DNA from: Micromonospora chaiyaphumensis
GTDB lineage: Bacteria > Actinomycetota > Actinomycetes > Mycobacteriales > Micromonosporaceae
DNA length: 64,000 bases
Direction: 5' to 3'
Assembly (NCBI RefSeq): GCF_900091435.1
Contig: NZ_FMCS01000008.1
Span: 186,001-250,000 of the forward strand
A model generated the notes under the pieces. The model was given only the letters and a program-made list of their open reading frames with translations. It had not been told where the DNA came from and made no database searches. Both the position numbers and the translations under genes were made by a program. Below, piece after piece: positions 19,191-27,492 of this stretch (positions are counted from its first letter, which is position 1; every line of letters begins with the position of its first letter).

Positions 19191-20591
19191 GTGACGACTC
19201 CAGAGGCGACCGGCTACCGGATCGAACGCGACTCGATGGGTGAGGTGGAGGTGCCCGCCGAGGCCCTGTGGCGGGCGCAGACCCAGCGCGCGGTGCAGAA
19301 CTTCCCGATCTCCGGGCGGGGCATCGAACCGGCCCAGATCAAGGCTCTAGCGCAGATCAAGGGGGCGGCGGCGCAGGTCAACGCCGAGCTGGGGGTGATC
19401 GGCGCGGACGTGGGCGAGGCGATCGCCACCGCTGCCGCGCACGTGGCCGACGGCGGATACGACGACCAGTTCCCGGTCGACGTCTTCCAGACCGGCTCGG
19501 GCACCTCGTCCAACATGAACACCAACGAGGTGATCGCGACCCTGGCCGCCCGCGAGCTGGGCCGGAGCGTGCACCCGAACGACGACGTGAACGCGTCCCA
19601 GTCCAGCAACGACGTCTTCCCGTCCTCGATCCACCTGGCCGCCACGCAGGCCGTGGTGGAGGACCTGCTGCCCGCGCTCAAGCACCTGGCCGGCGCGCTG
19701 GAGGAAAAGGCCGCCGAGTTCGAGACCGTGGTGAAGGCGGGCCGTACCCACCTGATGGACGCCACTCCGGTCACCCTCGGTCAGGAGTTCGGCGGCTACG
19801 CCGCCCAGGTCCGCTACGGCGTCGAGCGGCTGGAGGGCGCGCTGCCCCGGCTGGCCGAGCTGCCGCTCGGCGGCACCGCCGTCGGCACCGGCATCAACAC
19901 CCCGCTGGGCTTCGCCGCGCGGGTGATCGAGAAGCTGCGCGCCTCGACCGGGCTGCCGCTGACCGAGGCGCGCAACCACTTCGAGGCGCAGGGCGCCCGG
20001 GATGCGCTGGTGGAGACCTCAGGTCAGCTCCGCACCGTCTCCGTCGGGCTCTACAAGATGGCCAACGACATCCGCTGGATGGGCTCCGGTCCCCGCGCCG
20101 GCCTGCGCGAGCTGCGCATCCCCGACCTCCAGCCCGGCTCGTCGATCATGCCCGGCAAGGTGAACCCGGTGGTCGCCGAGGCGATGCGGCAGGTGTGCGC
20201 GCAGGTGATCGGCAACGACGCCGCGGTGGCGTTCGCCGGCTCGCAGGGCGACTTCGAGCTGAACGTGATGCTTCCCGTGATGGGCCGCAACCTGCTGGAG
20301 TCGATCCGGCTGATCTCCGCGGCGAGCCGGCTCTTCGCCGACCGCCTCGTGGTCGGCCTGGTCGCGGACGCCGAGGTCTGCCTGGCGTACGCCGAGGGCT
20401 CGCCGTCGATCGTCACCCCGCTCAACCGTCACCTCGGGTACGACGAGGCCGCCTCGATCGCCAAGGAGGCGCTGGCCAAGCAGGTCTCCATCCGGGAGGT
20501 GGTCATCTCCCGCGGGCACGTCGACTCCGGCAAGCTCAGCGAGACCCAGCTCGACGAGGCCCTGGACCTGCTCCGGATGACCCACCCGTGA
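19191..20591 (+). CDS. fumC: class II fumarate hydratase
   Basis: The iron-free, oxygen-stable fumarase of the TCA cycle; a 466-residue homotetramer-forming member of the aspartase/fumarase superfamily. It has [23 protein letters not shown], the [17 protein letters not shown] region and the signature [13 protein letters not shown] carrying the catalytic serine. The GTG at 19191 is preceded by AGGATGG at good spacing; an ATG at 19182 would add three residues. It follows the SARP gene on the same strand by about 50 bp. The genome therefore keeps both fumarase classes within about 8 kb. Confidence 0.95.
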   Translation: MTTPEATGYRIERDSMGEVEVPAEALWRAQTQRAVQNFPISGRGIEPAQIKALAQIKGAAAQVNAELGVIGADVGEAIATAAAHVADGGYDDQFPVDVFQTGSGTSSNMNTNEVIATLAARELGRSVHPNDDVNASQSSNDVFPSSIHLAATQAVVEDLLPALKHLAGALEEKAAEFETVVKAGRTHLMDATPVTLGQEFGGYAAQVRYGVERLEGALPRLAELPLGGTAVGTGINTPLGFAARVIEKLRASTGLPLTEARNHFEAQGARDALVETSGQLRTVSVGLYKMANDIRWMGSGPRAGLRELRIPDLQPGSSIMPGKVNPVVAEAMRQVCAQVIGNDAAVAFAGSQGDFELNVMLPVMGRNLLESIRLISAASRLFADRLVVGLVADAEVCLAYAEGSPSIVTPLNRHLGYDEAASIAKEALAKQVSIREVVISRGHVDSGKLSETQLDEALDLLRMTHP

Positions 20592-20627
20592 GCACGCCTG
20601 ACGTCCACCCGCGGTGCCGGGGGTGCG

Positions 20628-21173
20628 TCAGGAGTGGGCCGCCGCCTTGCGGGCGCGGTAGGCGCTGACCGCCGCCCGGTTGCCGCAGCCGGCGTCGCAG
20701 AACCGGCGGGACCGGTTCTTGGAGAGGTCGACCAGCACGTTCTCGCAGTCGGGGTGGTCGCAGAGGCGCAGCCGGCTGAGCTCGTCCATCCGGACCAGGT
20801 CGGCCAGCGCCATGGCGGCCTCGACAGCCATCCGGGTGGCCAGCGGCGCGTCCCGCGGCACGGCATGCAGGTGGTACGGCTCGTCGTCGTGCCGGACGAG
20901 CTGGGGCAGGGCGTGCGACTCCCGCAGCAGTCCGTTGACGACGGCCACCACCTCGTCGGTGTCCGCGTGCCAGATCCGGCGGAGCCGGGGTCGCAGCGCA
21001 CGGACCTCGCGCAGCTCCGCCTCGGTGTGCTCGTGCCGGCCGGTCCACCCGTACGCCGTGAAGAACTCGTCGAGGGCCGTCACGTCCGGCAGCCCCTCCC
21101 GGTCCGGGCCGGTCGTGTTGACCAGCGCCGCGGTCGCGACCAGGCCACACTCGGTGTCATGAGCAAATAGCAA
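20628..21173 (-). CDS. CGNR zinc finger regulator
   Basis: A 181-residue protein. The N-terminal part is an ABATE (DUF1470-like) helical domain, and the C-terminal 45 residues form a CGNR zinc finger: LCDHPDCENVLVDLSKNRSR, then FCDAGCGNRAAVSAYRARK, with four cysteines for zinc and an Arg-rich end suited to DNA. The start is a TTG, supported by AGGAG six bases upstream. It is divergent from an EamA transporter gene, a common actinobacterial pairing in which the CGNR protein probably controls the transporter. The inducer is unknown. Confidence 0.88.
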   Translation of the reverse strand: MLFAHDTECGLVATAALVNTTGPDREGLPDVTALDEFFTAYGWTGRHEHTEAELREVRALRPRLRRIWHADTDEVVAVVNGLLRESHALPQLVRHDDEPYHLHAVPRDAPLATRMAVEAAMALADLVRMDELSRLRLCDHPDCENVLVDLSKNRSRRFCDAGCGNRAAVSAYRARKAAAHS

Positions 21174-21174
21174 C

Positions 21175-21204
21175 TTGACTCCTGTCGGGGTGCCCGCCTA
21201 GCGT
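21175..21204 (+). promoter_or_regulatory. candidate promoter of the EamA gene
   Basis: TTGACT (21175-21180), an 18-nt spacer and TAGCGT (21199-21204). A second TTGACT lies at about 21223. The site overlaps the ribosome site and start of the divergent CGNR regulator gene, so occupancy by that regulator could affect both. Confidence 0.4.
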
Positions 21205-21255
21205 CATCAGCATAACCCCGATTGACTCATGTCCGGTCGACCCAAGGAGCTGTCG

Positions 21256-22218
21256 ATGCGTGAACGGCCCGGCGTCGGCCTCGGCCTGGCGCTGCTCTCC
21301 GCGCTCACCTTCGCCACCTCGGGCACCTTCGCCCGACCGCTGATCACCGGCGACTGGTCCGCCGAGGCGGTGGTGCTCGCCCGGGTCGGCATCGCCGCGC
21401 TGGTGCTCGCCGTGCCCGCGCTGCTGGCACTGCGTGGCCGGTGGCCGGTGCTGCGCCGCAACGCCGTCACGCTCGTGGTGTTCGGGCTGCTCGGGGTGGC
21501 CCTGGCCCAGGCCTGCTTCTTCAACGCGGTCCGCTACCTGCCGGTCGGCGTCGCGCTCCTGCTGGAATACCTGGGCATCGTACTGGTGGTCGGCTGGATG
21601 TGGCTGGTCCACGGTCAGCGGCCCCGGCTGCTGACCGTGGCCGGTTCCCTGACCGCCCTGTGCGGGCTGTTCTTCGTGCTGGACGTGACCGGTGCCGGCA
21701 GCCTCGACCTGGTCGGCGTGCTCTGGGGGCTCGGCGCCGGGGTCGGGCTGGCCGGTTACTACGTCATCGCCGGCCGCGTCGACCCCGCGCTGCCGTCGGT
21801 GGTCATGGCCAGCGGCGGCATGGCCGTCGGCGCCCTGGTCCTGCTCCTGCTCGGGCTGGTCGGGGCGCTCCCGCTGCGCGCCGGCACCGCCGACGTCAGC
21901 TTCGCCGGGCACGAGATGAGCTGGCTGATGCCGATCGCCGGCCTGTCGCTGATCGCCGCGGTGGTCGCCTACCTCACCGGCGTTGCCGGAGCCCGGCTGC
22001 TCGGCGCGCGGCTCTCCTCCTTCGTCGGGCTGACCGAGGTCATGTTCGCGGTGCTGATCGCGTGGCTGGTGCTGGACGAGCTGCCCACCGCCGTGCAGTT
22101 GCTCGGCGGGGCGCTCATCGTGGCCGGTGTGGCCCTGGTCCGGGTGGACGAGCTGCGCTCGGCGCCGGAGGCCGCTCCGTCCGCCGGGGCCGAGCCGGCC
22201 CTGGCCGCTGAACGGTGA
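21256..22218 (+). CDS. EamA/DMT family transporter
   Basis: A 320-residue integral membrane protein with about ten hydrophobic helices arranged as two EamA halves, each ending in the usual G-x-x-L-I-V-A-G-V helix (AVQLLGGALIVAGVALV). Members export amino acids, metabolites or drugs; the substrate cannot be read here. The ATG at 21256 has AAGGAG six bases upstream, better than the in-frame ATG at 21229. It is divergent from the CGNR regulator, and its stop overlaps the next gene start by GTGA. Confidence 0.9.
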   Translation: MRERPGVGLGLALLSALTFATSGTFARPLITGDWSAEAVVLARVGIAALVLAVPALLALRGRWPVLRRNAVTLVVFGLLGVALAQACFFNAVRYLPVGVALLLEYLGIVLVVGWMWLVHGQRPRLLTVAGSLTALCGLFFVLDVTGAGSLDLVGVLWGLGAGVGLAGYYVIAGRVDPALPSVVMASGGMAVGALVLLLLGLVGALPLRAGTADVSFAGHEMSWLMPIAGLSLIAAVVAYLTGVAGARLLGARLSSFVGLTEVMFAVLIAWLVLDELPTAVQLLGGALIVAGVALVRVDELRSAPEAAPSAGAEPALAAER

Positions 22219-22910
22219 GCGGACCGCGCTCCGCCGTCGTCTTCGACGCCGACGAGACCCTGGTCGACCTGCGCCCCGCGGTCACCGGCGCGCTGGCGGC
22301 CGTACTCGAGGAGATGCGGCGGTGGAACCCGGCGGCCGGCGTGTCGCTCGCGGACCTGGAGGCGGACTGGGGCGCGGTGTTCGGGGCGCTGAGTGCCGCG
22401 CCGGTGCAGGAGATCCGGCGGGCGGCGCTGGCCCGGTCGCTGGCCCGCGCCGGGCTGGACGCGCACCTGGACGAGTTCGCCGCGCTCTTCTTCGCCCGCC
22501 GGTTCGCGCTGACCCGGCCGTTCCCGGACGCCCTGCCGGCGCTGGCCGCGCTGCGCCCCCGCCACCTCCTGGGCTTCGCCACCAACGGCAACAGCCGGGC
22601 CGAGCGCTGTGGCCTGGCCGGCGAGTTCGCCTTCGAGCTGTACGCGCACGAGAACGGCCTGCCCAAGAAGCCGGCGGCGGAGTTCTACGCGGCCGTGTTG
22701 GCGGCCGCCGGGCTCCCCGCCGAGCACGTCGTGTACGTGGGGGACTCGCCGGAGCACGACGTGCGCGCGGCCCAGCGCGCCGGGCTGCGGGCGATCTGGC
22801 TGAACCGGGGCCGCCTGCCCCGCCCGCCGGGGCTCGCTCCCGACGCCGAAGTGTCCACCCTGGCCGAACTGCCCGACGCGCTCGCCCGTCTCGAACCCGC
22901 GAAAGCCTGA
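22215..22910 (+). CDS. HAD superfamily hydrolase
   Basis: A 231-residue phosphatase-like protein. Motif I is VVFDADETLVD (nucleophile Asp and acid Asp), motif II is FATNGN, motif III the Lys of LPKKPAAEFY, and motif IV YVGDSPEHDVRAA. The helical cap sits between motifs I and II. It is translationally coupled to the EamA gene (GTGA). The substrate is unknown; small phosphorylated metabolites are usual for this subgroup. Confidence 0.9.
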   Translation: MSGPRSAVVFDADETLVDLRPAVTGALAAVLEEMRRWNPAAGVSLADLEADWGAVFGALSAAPVQEIRRAALARSLARAGLDAHLDEFAALFFARRFALTRPFPDALPALAALRPRHLLGFATNGNSRAERCGLAGEFAFELYAHENGLPKKPAAEFYAAVLAAAGLPAEHVVYVGDSPEHDVRAAQRAGLRAIWLNRGRLPRPPGLAPDAEVSTLAELPDALARLEPAKA

Positions 22911-22912
22911 TT

Positions 22913-23170
22913 GCGGTCTGTACCGGACAGCCGTCTGGCGAAGTGCTGGCGGAGGACGAGGTCTCCACCGACACCGCGATCGCCGCCGTCACCGCGGCGG
23001 GCGGCGCGATGGCCTCCCACACCGACGACGTCGGTCGCATCCAGGTCACCAGCACCCGGGCGGACTTCGCCAGCCGGGCCACCGCCGCCGGCGTACTGCT
23101 CGGAGTCGCCGAGCAGAAGGCCATCGGGCGCAAGCCCAAGTCGGACCGGGTCGAGCAGGAGCACCTGCTC
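22913..23170 (+). pseudogene. remnant of a subtilase (S8) propeptide region
   Basis: A coding-like stretch without a start or the catalytic part. One frame reads AEDEVSTDTAIAAVTAAGGA, then DDVGRIQVTSTRADFASRAT and GVAEQKAIGRKPKSDRVEQE. This resembles the inhibitor-I9-like propeptide and linker of secreted S8 peptidases from actinomycetes. After about 23170 the resemblance is lost and palindromic repeats begin. I read it as a decayed fragment. The match is by eye only. Confidence 0.4.
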
Positions 23171-23271
23171 CGCACCCGGTGGCTGGTTCCGCGACGGCTT
23201 CGGCACCGACACGTACCGCACCGACGCCAACGAGGGACGCGGCCCGGAGTCCGGCCGTAACACCCAGTTCC

Positions 23272-23421
23272 CCGACGTGGCGGTGTCCGGTGCCCCCGGA
23301 CGCCGCCACGTCGGCGTTCTGGTGCTGCGTGGCGGTGTCTGGAGGTCGCGGCCGCCGCCACGAGGGCGTTCCGGGCGCGCCCCTGGCGGTCGCCGAGGTT
23401 CCCGGAGCCGCCATGTCGGCG
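23272..23421. repeat. cluster A of palindromic repeats
   Basis: The best copy has arms CCGACGTGGCGGTGTCCGG (23272-23290) and CCGGACGCCGCCACGTCGG (23296-23314), with one mismatch and a 5-nt loop. Two more degenerate copies follow (about 23326-23370 and 23392-23421). All share the GTGGCGGTGTC core with the hairpins at 25017-25334, on the other side of the DUF559 gene. They fill the space between the protease remnant and that gene. Confidence 0.65.
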
Positions 23422-23427
23422 TCGGGC

Positions 23428-23469
23428 CCGGCCTCACGGCCGCCAGCCCCGGCCTCACGGCCGCCAGCC
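23428..23469. repeat. 21-bp tandem duplication across a stop codon
   Basis: Two identical 21-bp units (23428-23448 and 23449-23469) lie end to end. The second contains the stop of the minus-strand DUF559 gene, so the first is a spare copy beyond the stop. Confidence 0.8.
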
Positions 23470-24777
23470 CCGGGCCACCAGCGCCGCGCGGATCTCGCGG
23501 ACCAGCGCCGGGAACTCCCGGTGCAGACGGCGACCGGTCACGTGCAGCACCAGCCAGCCCGCCGCGACGAGCTGGTTGAGCCGGTAGCGGTCCCGAGCCA
23601 GCTGATCCGGGTCGGCGTGCCACTGGCCGTCGTACTCGACGGCGACCCGGAACTGCGGCCAGGCCAGGTCGGGGTGCAGGACAAGACCCGAGGGGCCGCG
23701 CACCGGGTGCTGCGCCACCGGGCGGGGCAGGCCGGCCAGCACGAGCCGGACCCGCAGGTGCGACTCGGGCGGGGACTGCGCCCCCGGATCCGCCAGGCCG
23801 AACACCCACCGCGCCCGCCGGCCGCCCGGTCGTCCGGCGCTCCGGTCCGCCACGTCGGCCAGATCCGTCCGGCCGACCAGGCCCATCCGGAGCAGGGCGT
23901 CGATGATCCCCACGGCCTGCACCGGGTCGGACCAGACGGCCGTCTCCCAGGCGCAGGCCGCCGGCGCGGTACGCAGCAACCTGCCGGCCCCGGCCGACAT
24001 GCCGGACCCGCCGCCCACTGCCACGGGACCACCGACCGCCGATCCGGCAAGCGCCTTCGGTCCGGTGGCCGTGCCCTCTCCGGTGGGCATGGTGCGCCAC
24101 AGGCCGCTGCCGTGGCCGTCTCGACCCGGAGTGATGTTCGCCGAGCCGATGGTGAGGCGGTCCGGGCCGGGGATGGCGCCGGCCGGGCTGTTCGGGCCGG
24201 GGCCGGGGCCGGGGCTGGCCGGGCTGTTCGGGCCGAGGCGGGGGCTGGCGGGGCTGTTCGGGCCGGGGCCGGGGCTGGCCGGGCTGTTCGGGTTGAGGCC
24301 GGGGCTGGCCGGGATGTTCGGGCCAGGGCCGGGGCCGGGGCCGGGGCTCACCGGGCTGTTCGGGCTGAGGCCGGCGCTGGGCGAGCAGGCTGCGACGGCG
24401 GCCGGGACGAGGAGACCGAGTCGCTGGGGCGACGACGGGGCCTGGTGCACCCGGACGCCGGGCTGGGCATCGGCCCGGACCGTCGCCGGCAGCAGGACGT
24501 GCACGTCGTCCCGGAAGCCGGCGGCGTGCTCGACCCCGTGCAGGTACGCCGCCGACGGCCCGGCGAGCAGCGTTCCCGGGGGCAGGCGGAGCAGTGCGCC
24601 GCGGCAGGCCAGCGCGTGGTCACGATCGAGGCGGGCATCGGCGTAGACGTCCTGCCGGAGCCGGACCCAGGAGGCCCCCCGGAGCTGGTGTCGGGTCAGC
24701 AGGCCACGCCGGATCACATCCGAGCCGCGGAAGACCTGCCAGGCCAGTTCGGGTGGTCGATGGGGATGAGGTGGCAT
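23455..24777 (-). CDS. AbiEi-like/DUF559 protein with low-complexity insertion
   Basis: A 440-residue protein in three parts. Residues 1-125 resemble the winged-helix N-terminus of AbiEi-type proteins (RRGLLTRHQLRGASWVRLRQ, then DVYADARLD). Residues about 130-270 are low complexity, with repeated GPGPNSPASP-type units coded by near-identical DNA. Residues about 330-440 form a DUF559 domain related to very-short-patch-repair endonucleases, with VAVEYDGQWHADPDQLARDR holding the expected acidic and His residues. Family members of this type are usually much shorter, so the middle is likely an expansion. Palindromic repeat clusters lie on both sides. Nuclease activity is not shown. Confidence 0.75.
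   Translation of the reverse strand: MPPHPHRPPELAWQVFRGSDVIRRGLLTRHQLRGASWVRLRQDVYADARLDRDHALACRGALLRLPPGTLLAGPSAAYLHGVEHAAGFRDDVHVLLPATVRADAQPGVRVHQAPSSPQRLGLLVPAAVAACSPSAGLSPNSPVSPGPGPGPGPNIPASPGLNPNSPASPGPGPNSPASPRLGPNSPASPGPGPGPNSPAGAIPGPDRLTIGSANITPGRDGHGSGLWRTMPTGEGTATGPKALAGSAVGGPVAVGGGSGMSAGAGRLLRTAPAACAWETAVWSDPVQAVGIIDALLRMGLVGRTDLADVADRSAGRPGGRRARWVFGLADPGAQSPPESHLRVRLVLAGLPRPVAQHPVRGPSGLVLHPDLAWPQFRVAVEYDGQWHADPDQLARDRYRLNQLVAAGWLVLHVTGRRLHREFPALVREIRAALVARGWRP
24181..24385 (-). repeat. in-frame tandem repeats inside the DUF559 gene
   Basis: About six imperfect copies of a unit near 30 bp built on GCCGGGCTGTTCGGGCCGGG. Read on the minus strand they encode Pro/Gly/Asn/Ser repeats without breaking the frame. 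Copy-number change by slippage is likely here. Confidence 0.75.
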
Positions 24778-25016
24778 GCCGACCAGCCTGGCGGCGACTC
24801 ACCGTCGCGGGGCACCCCTGTGGACAACCCACGGGCACCCTCGACCGGGGGCCTGTGGACAACCATCACCGCCCTCGGCCGCTGTGCTAGTGGCAGGGGG
24901 CTGACGAACGAGCGCTGCCGCCAACAGGGCATCGCCACCGTGCTCGTCGACGGCGGGCGGGGCGGAGATCCGCACCGCCGCCACAACGACGAGCGCTCTT
25001 GCTCGGGCATCGTCGC

Positions 25017-25334
25017 CAGCTCGCCGATCTGGCGGTGTCCGCCCTGGTCCAATGCCGGTACCTCAGCGAGCTGCTGCCGGGGCGCAATGGGGGTGCCGCG
25101 GCGCAGGGGCGTTACGCGCAGCGGCCGGTGGTTGGTCATCTCCAGCTCGCCGATGTGGCGGTGTGGGCCTCGGTCTGATACCGCCAGCTCGGGGAGCTGG
25201 TGCCCGGGGCGTGGCCGGGGCTGAGCACGGCGGCAGCGATTCGCGCCGGGCTCGATCCTGGCGTTGGTCGTCGCCAGCTCGCCGATGTGGCGGTGTCCGC
25301 TAGCCGCCGATACCGCCACATCGCCGTGCTGGCG
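25017..25334. repeat. cluster B: three hairpin repeats at about 125-130 bp period
   Basis: The 588-bp gap between the DUF559 gene and the IclR gene holds three copies of a hairpin with left arm CAGCTCGCCGATSTGGCGGT, at about 25017-25076, 25142-25200 and 25272-25334. The last has 26-nt arms matching at 23 positions. The DNA between the hairpins is also related (GAGCTGSTGCC... ending in TTGGTCRTC), giving a unit of 125-131 bp. No coding gene is visible in the gap. The rest of it (24778-25016) shows only a degenerate edge of the same family. Confidence 0.75.
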
Positions 25335-25365
25335 CAGACGGACCGTCGGACCGGCGGCGGCCGTC

Positions 25366-26013
25366 TCAGGACAGTGCCGCGGCGATCGACTCGGCGGCGG
25401 CGGCGACCTGGGTGCCGACCTCGGTGACGTCCAGCGGGGTCAGCGACACCACCCCGACGCTCGCCTCCAGCCCCGGCACCCCGAGCACCGGCGCGGCCAC
25501 CCCGTACGCTCCGGACTGCAGTTCGCCGCTGGTGCTCACCGGGGCGGCGGCGCCCGCGCGGCCGGCCAGGATGGCCCGTCCGGCCGCGCCCCGCTCCAGC
25601 GGGTGCCGCGATCCGGTCCGGTACGCCACGTGGAACGAGGTCCAGCTCGGCTCGACCACCGCGAGGGCCACCCCCTCACCGCCCTCGACCACGGTCAGGT
25701 GGGCGGTCGCCCCCGCCTGCTCGGCGAGCCGGCGCAGTGCGGGCAGTGCCCCCTCGGCGAGCAGCGGCTGGGCCCGGCGGGCCAGGTGCAGCACGCCCGC
25801 GCCGAGCCGGAGCCGGCCCTCGCCGTCGCGGCGCAGCATGCCGTGGTCGGTGAGCGCGCCGACCAGCCGGTAGACCGCCGCCCGGCCGATGCCGAGCCGG
25901 TTCGCCGCCTCGGTGACGGTCAGCCCGCCCGGCGCGTCGGCGACCAGATGCAGCAGGCGCAGCCCCCGGTCCAGGGTCTGCGCCGTCTCTCCCGCCCGTG
26001 CCGCCGTGTCCAC
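25366..26013 (-). CDS. IclR-type transcriptional regulator
   Basis: A 215-residue regulator. The N-terminal winged helix (LDRGLRLLHLVADAPGGLTV; recognition part RLGIGRAAVYRLVGAL) is followed by an IclR effector domain (LAEQAGATAHLTVVEGGEGV, SRHPLERGAAGRAILAG, SGAYGVAAPVLG). The effector domain is somewhat short compared with the usual 250-residue family. It is divergent from cysS with a 63-bp gap. The target and ligand are unknown. Confidence 0.88.
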   Translation of the reverse strand: MDTAARAGETAQTLDRGLRLLHLVADAPGGLTVTEAANRLGIGRAAVYRLVGALTDHGMLRRDGEGRLRLGAGVLHLARRAQPLLAEGALPALRRLAEQAGATAHLTVVEGGEGVALAVVEPSWTSFHVAYRTGSRHPLERGAAGRAILAGRAGAAAPVSTSGELQSGAYGVAAPVLGVPGLEASVGVVSLTPLDVTEVGTQVAAAAESIAAALS

Positions 26014-26076
26014 AGCACGCAGCGTACGACCCGGCTCCGGGGCACCTCGATATGCACGGACGGCTACCCTTGTACG

Positions 26077-27492
26077 GTGACGCTACGCCTGTATGACACC
26101 GCCACCCGTTCGGTGCGGGACTTCGTCCCGCGGGAAGCCGGCAAGGTGGGGGTCTACCTGTGTGGTCTCACCCTCCAGGCTCCGCCGCACATCGGTCACC
26201 TTCGTTCCGGTGTCAACTACGACGTGCTGCGCCGCTGGCTCACCGCCTCCGGTTTCGAGGTCACCTTCATCCGCAACCTGACCGACATCGACGACAAGAT
26301 CCTGGTCAAGGCCACGGAGCAGGAGCGGCCGTTCTGGTCGATCGCGTACGACAACGAGCAGATCCTGGCCGCCTCCTACCGGGCACTGAACGTGCTGCCG
26401 CCGACCTACGAGCCGCGGGCCACCGGGCACATCCCGGAGATGCACGAGCTGATCGCCCGGCTGATCGAGACCGGGCACGCCTACCCGGCCACCGACGGCT
26501 CGGGTGACGTCTACTTCCACGTGGCCTCCTGGCCGGCCTACGGGTCGCTGTCCGGCCAGTCGCCCGAGGACATGCAGTCCGCCGGTGACGCCCCGGAGCG
26601 GGGCAAGCGCGACCCGCGCGACTTCGCGCTGTGGAAGGGTGCCAAGCCGGACGAGCCGGCCGACGCCTACTGGCCGTCGCCGTGGGGCCGGGGGCGGCCC
26701 GGCTGGCACATCGAGTGCTCGGCGATGTGCTGGCGCTACCTGGGGCCGGAGTTCGACATCCACGGCGGCGGGCTCGATCTCACCTTCCCGCACCACGAGA
26801 ACGAGATCGCCCAGTCCCAGGCCGCCGACCTGCCCTTCGCCCGCTACTGGGTGCACCACGGCCTGCTCGGCATCGGCGGCACCAAGATGGGCAAGTCGCT
26901 GGGGAACACCCTCGACCTCGACTACGTGGCGTCCCTCGGGGTGCGCCCGGTGGAGCTGCGCTACTACTACGCCGCCGCCCACTACCGGTCCCGCATCGAC
27001 TACTCCGAGGACGCACTGCGCGAGGCCGCGGTCGCCTACCGGCGGATCGAGGGCTTCGTGCAGCGGGCCGCCGAGCGGGTCGGCGCCGGGCACCTCGGCG
27101 AGCTGCCGGGCGGCTTCGTGGCGGCGATGGACGACGACCTCAACACGTCGGCCGCCCTGGCCGTGCTGCACGAGGTGGTCCGCGACGGCAACACGGCGCT
27201 GACCGCCGGCGATGATGTGACCGTCCGCACGACGCTCGCCGCCACCCGGGCGATGCTGGATATCCTCGGCGTCGACCCCCTGGATCCGGCCTGGACCGGC
27301 GGCGGCCGCGCGGACGACCTGCGCGGCGTGGTGGACTCCCTGATCGCGCTCGCCCTGGAGCAGCGCGCCCAGGCCCGCAGCCGCAAGGACTGGGCCGCCG
27401 CCGACGCCGTACGCGACCAGCTCAAGCAGGCCGGCGTGGTCGTCGAGGACACCGCCCAGGGCCCGCGTTGGACTATTGGAGAGCAGGACTGA
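26077..27492 (+). CDS. cysS: cysteinyl-tRNA synthetase
   Basis: Charges tRNA-Cys. The 471-residue class I synthetase has the zinc Cys29 in VYLCGLT, HIGH at 38-41, the downstream zinc ligands in [14 protein letters not shown] and [10 protein letters not shown], and a KMGKS variant of KMSKS at 270-274. The C-terminal helical anticodon region follows. The GTG at 26077 is the only start that gives the family N-terminus ([16 protein letters not shown]). Its stop overlaps rlmB by TGATG, the usual actinobacterial gene order. Confidence 0.95.
   Translation: MTLRLYDTATRSVRDFVPREAGKVGVYLCGLTLQAPPHIGHLRSGVNYDVLRRWLTASGFEVTFIRNLTDIDDKILVKATEQERPFWSIAYDNEQILAASYRALNVLPPTYEPRATGHIPEMHELIARLIETGHAYPATDGSGDVYFHVASWPAYGSLSGQSPEDMQSAGDAPERGKRDPRDFALWKGAKPDEPADAYWPSPWGRGRPGWHIECSAMCWRYLGPEFDIHGGGLDLTFPHHENEIAQSQAADLPFARYWVHHGLLGIGGTKMGKSLGNTLDLDYVASLGVRPVELRYYYAAAHYRSRIDYSEDALREAAVAYRRIEGFVQRAAERVGAGHLGELPGGFVAAMDDDLNTSAALAVLHEVVRDGNTALTAGDDVTVRTTLAATRAMLDILGVDPLDPAWTGGGRADDLRGVVDSLIALALEQRAQARSRKDWAAADAVRDQLKQAGVVVEDTAQGPRWTIGEQD

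Noticed and set aside
24181-24385. CRISPR-like repeats
   Set aside because: Units are contiguous, imperfect and in frame inside a protein gene; there are no unique spacers and no cas genes.
25017-25334. CRISPR array of three hairpin repeats
   Set aside because: Repeats are about 60 bp and imperfect, the DNA between them is related rather than unique, and no cas genes are present.
22911-25365. Insertion sequence or integrated element
   Set aside because: No transposase or integrase frame, no clear terminal repeats or target duplication; only short palindromes and a gene remnant.
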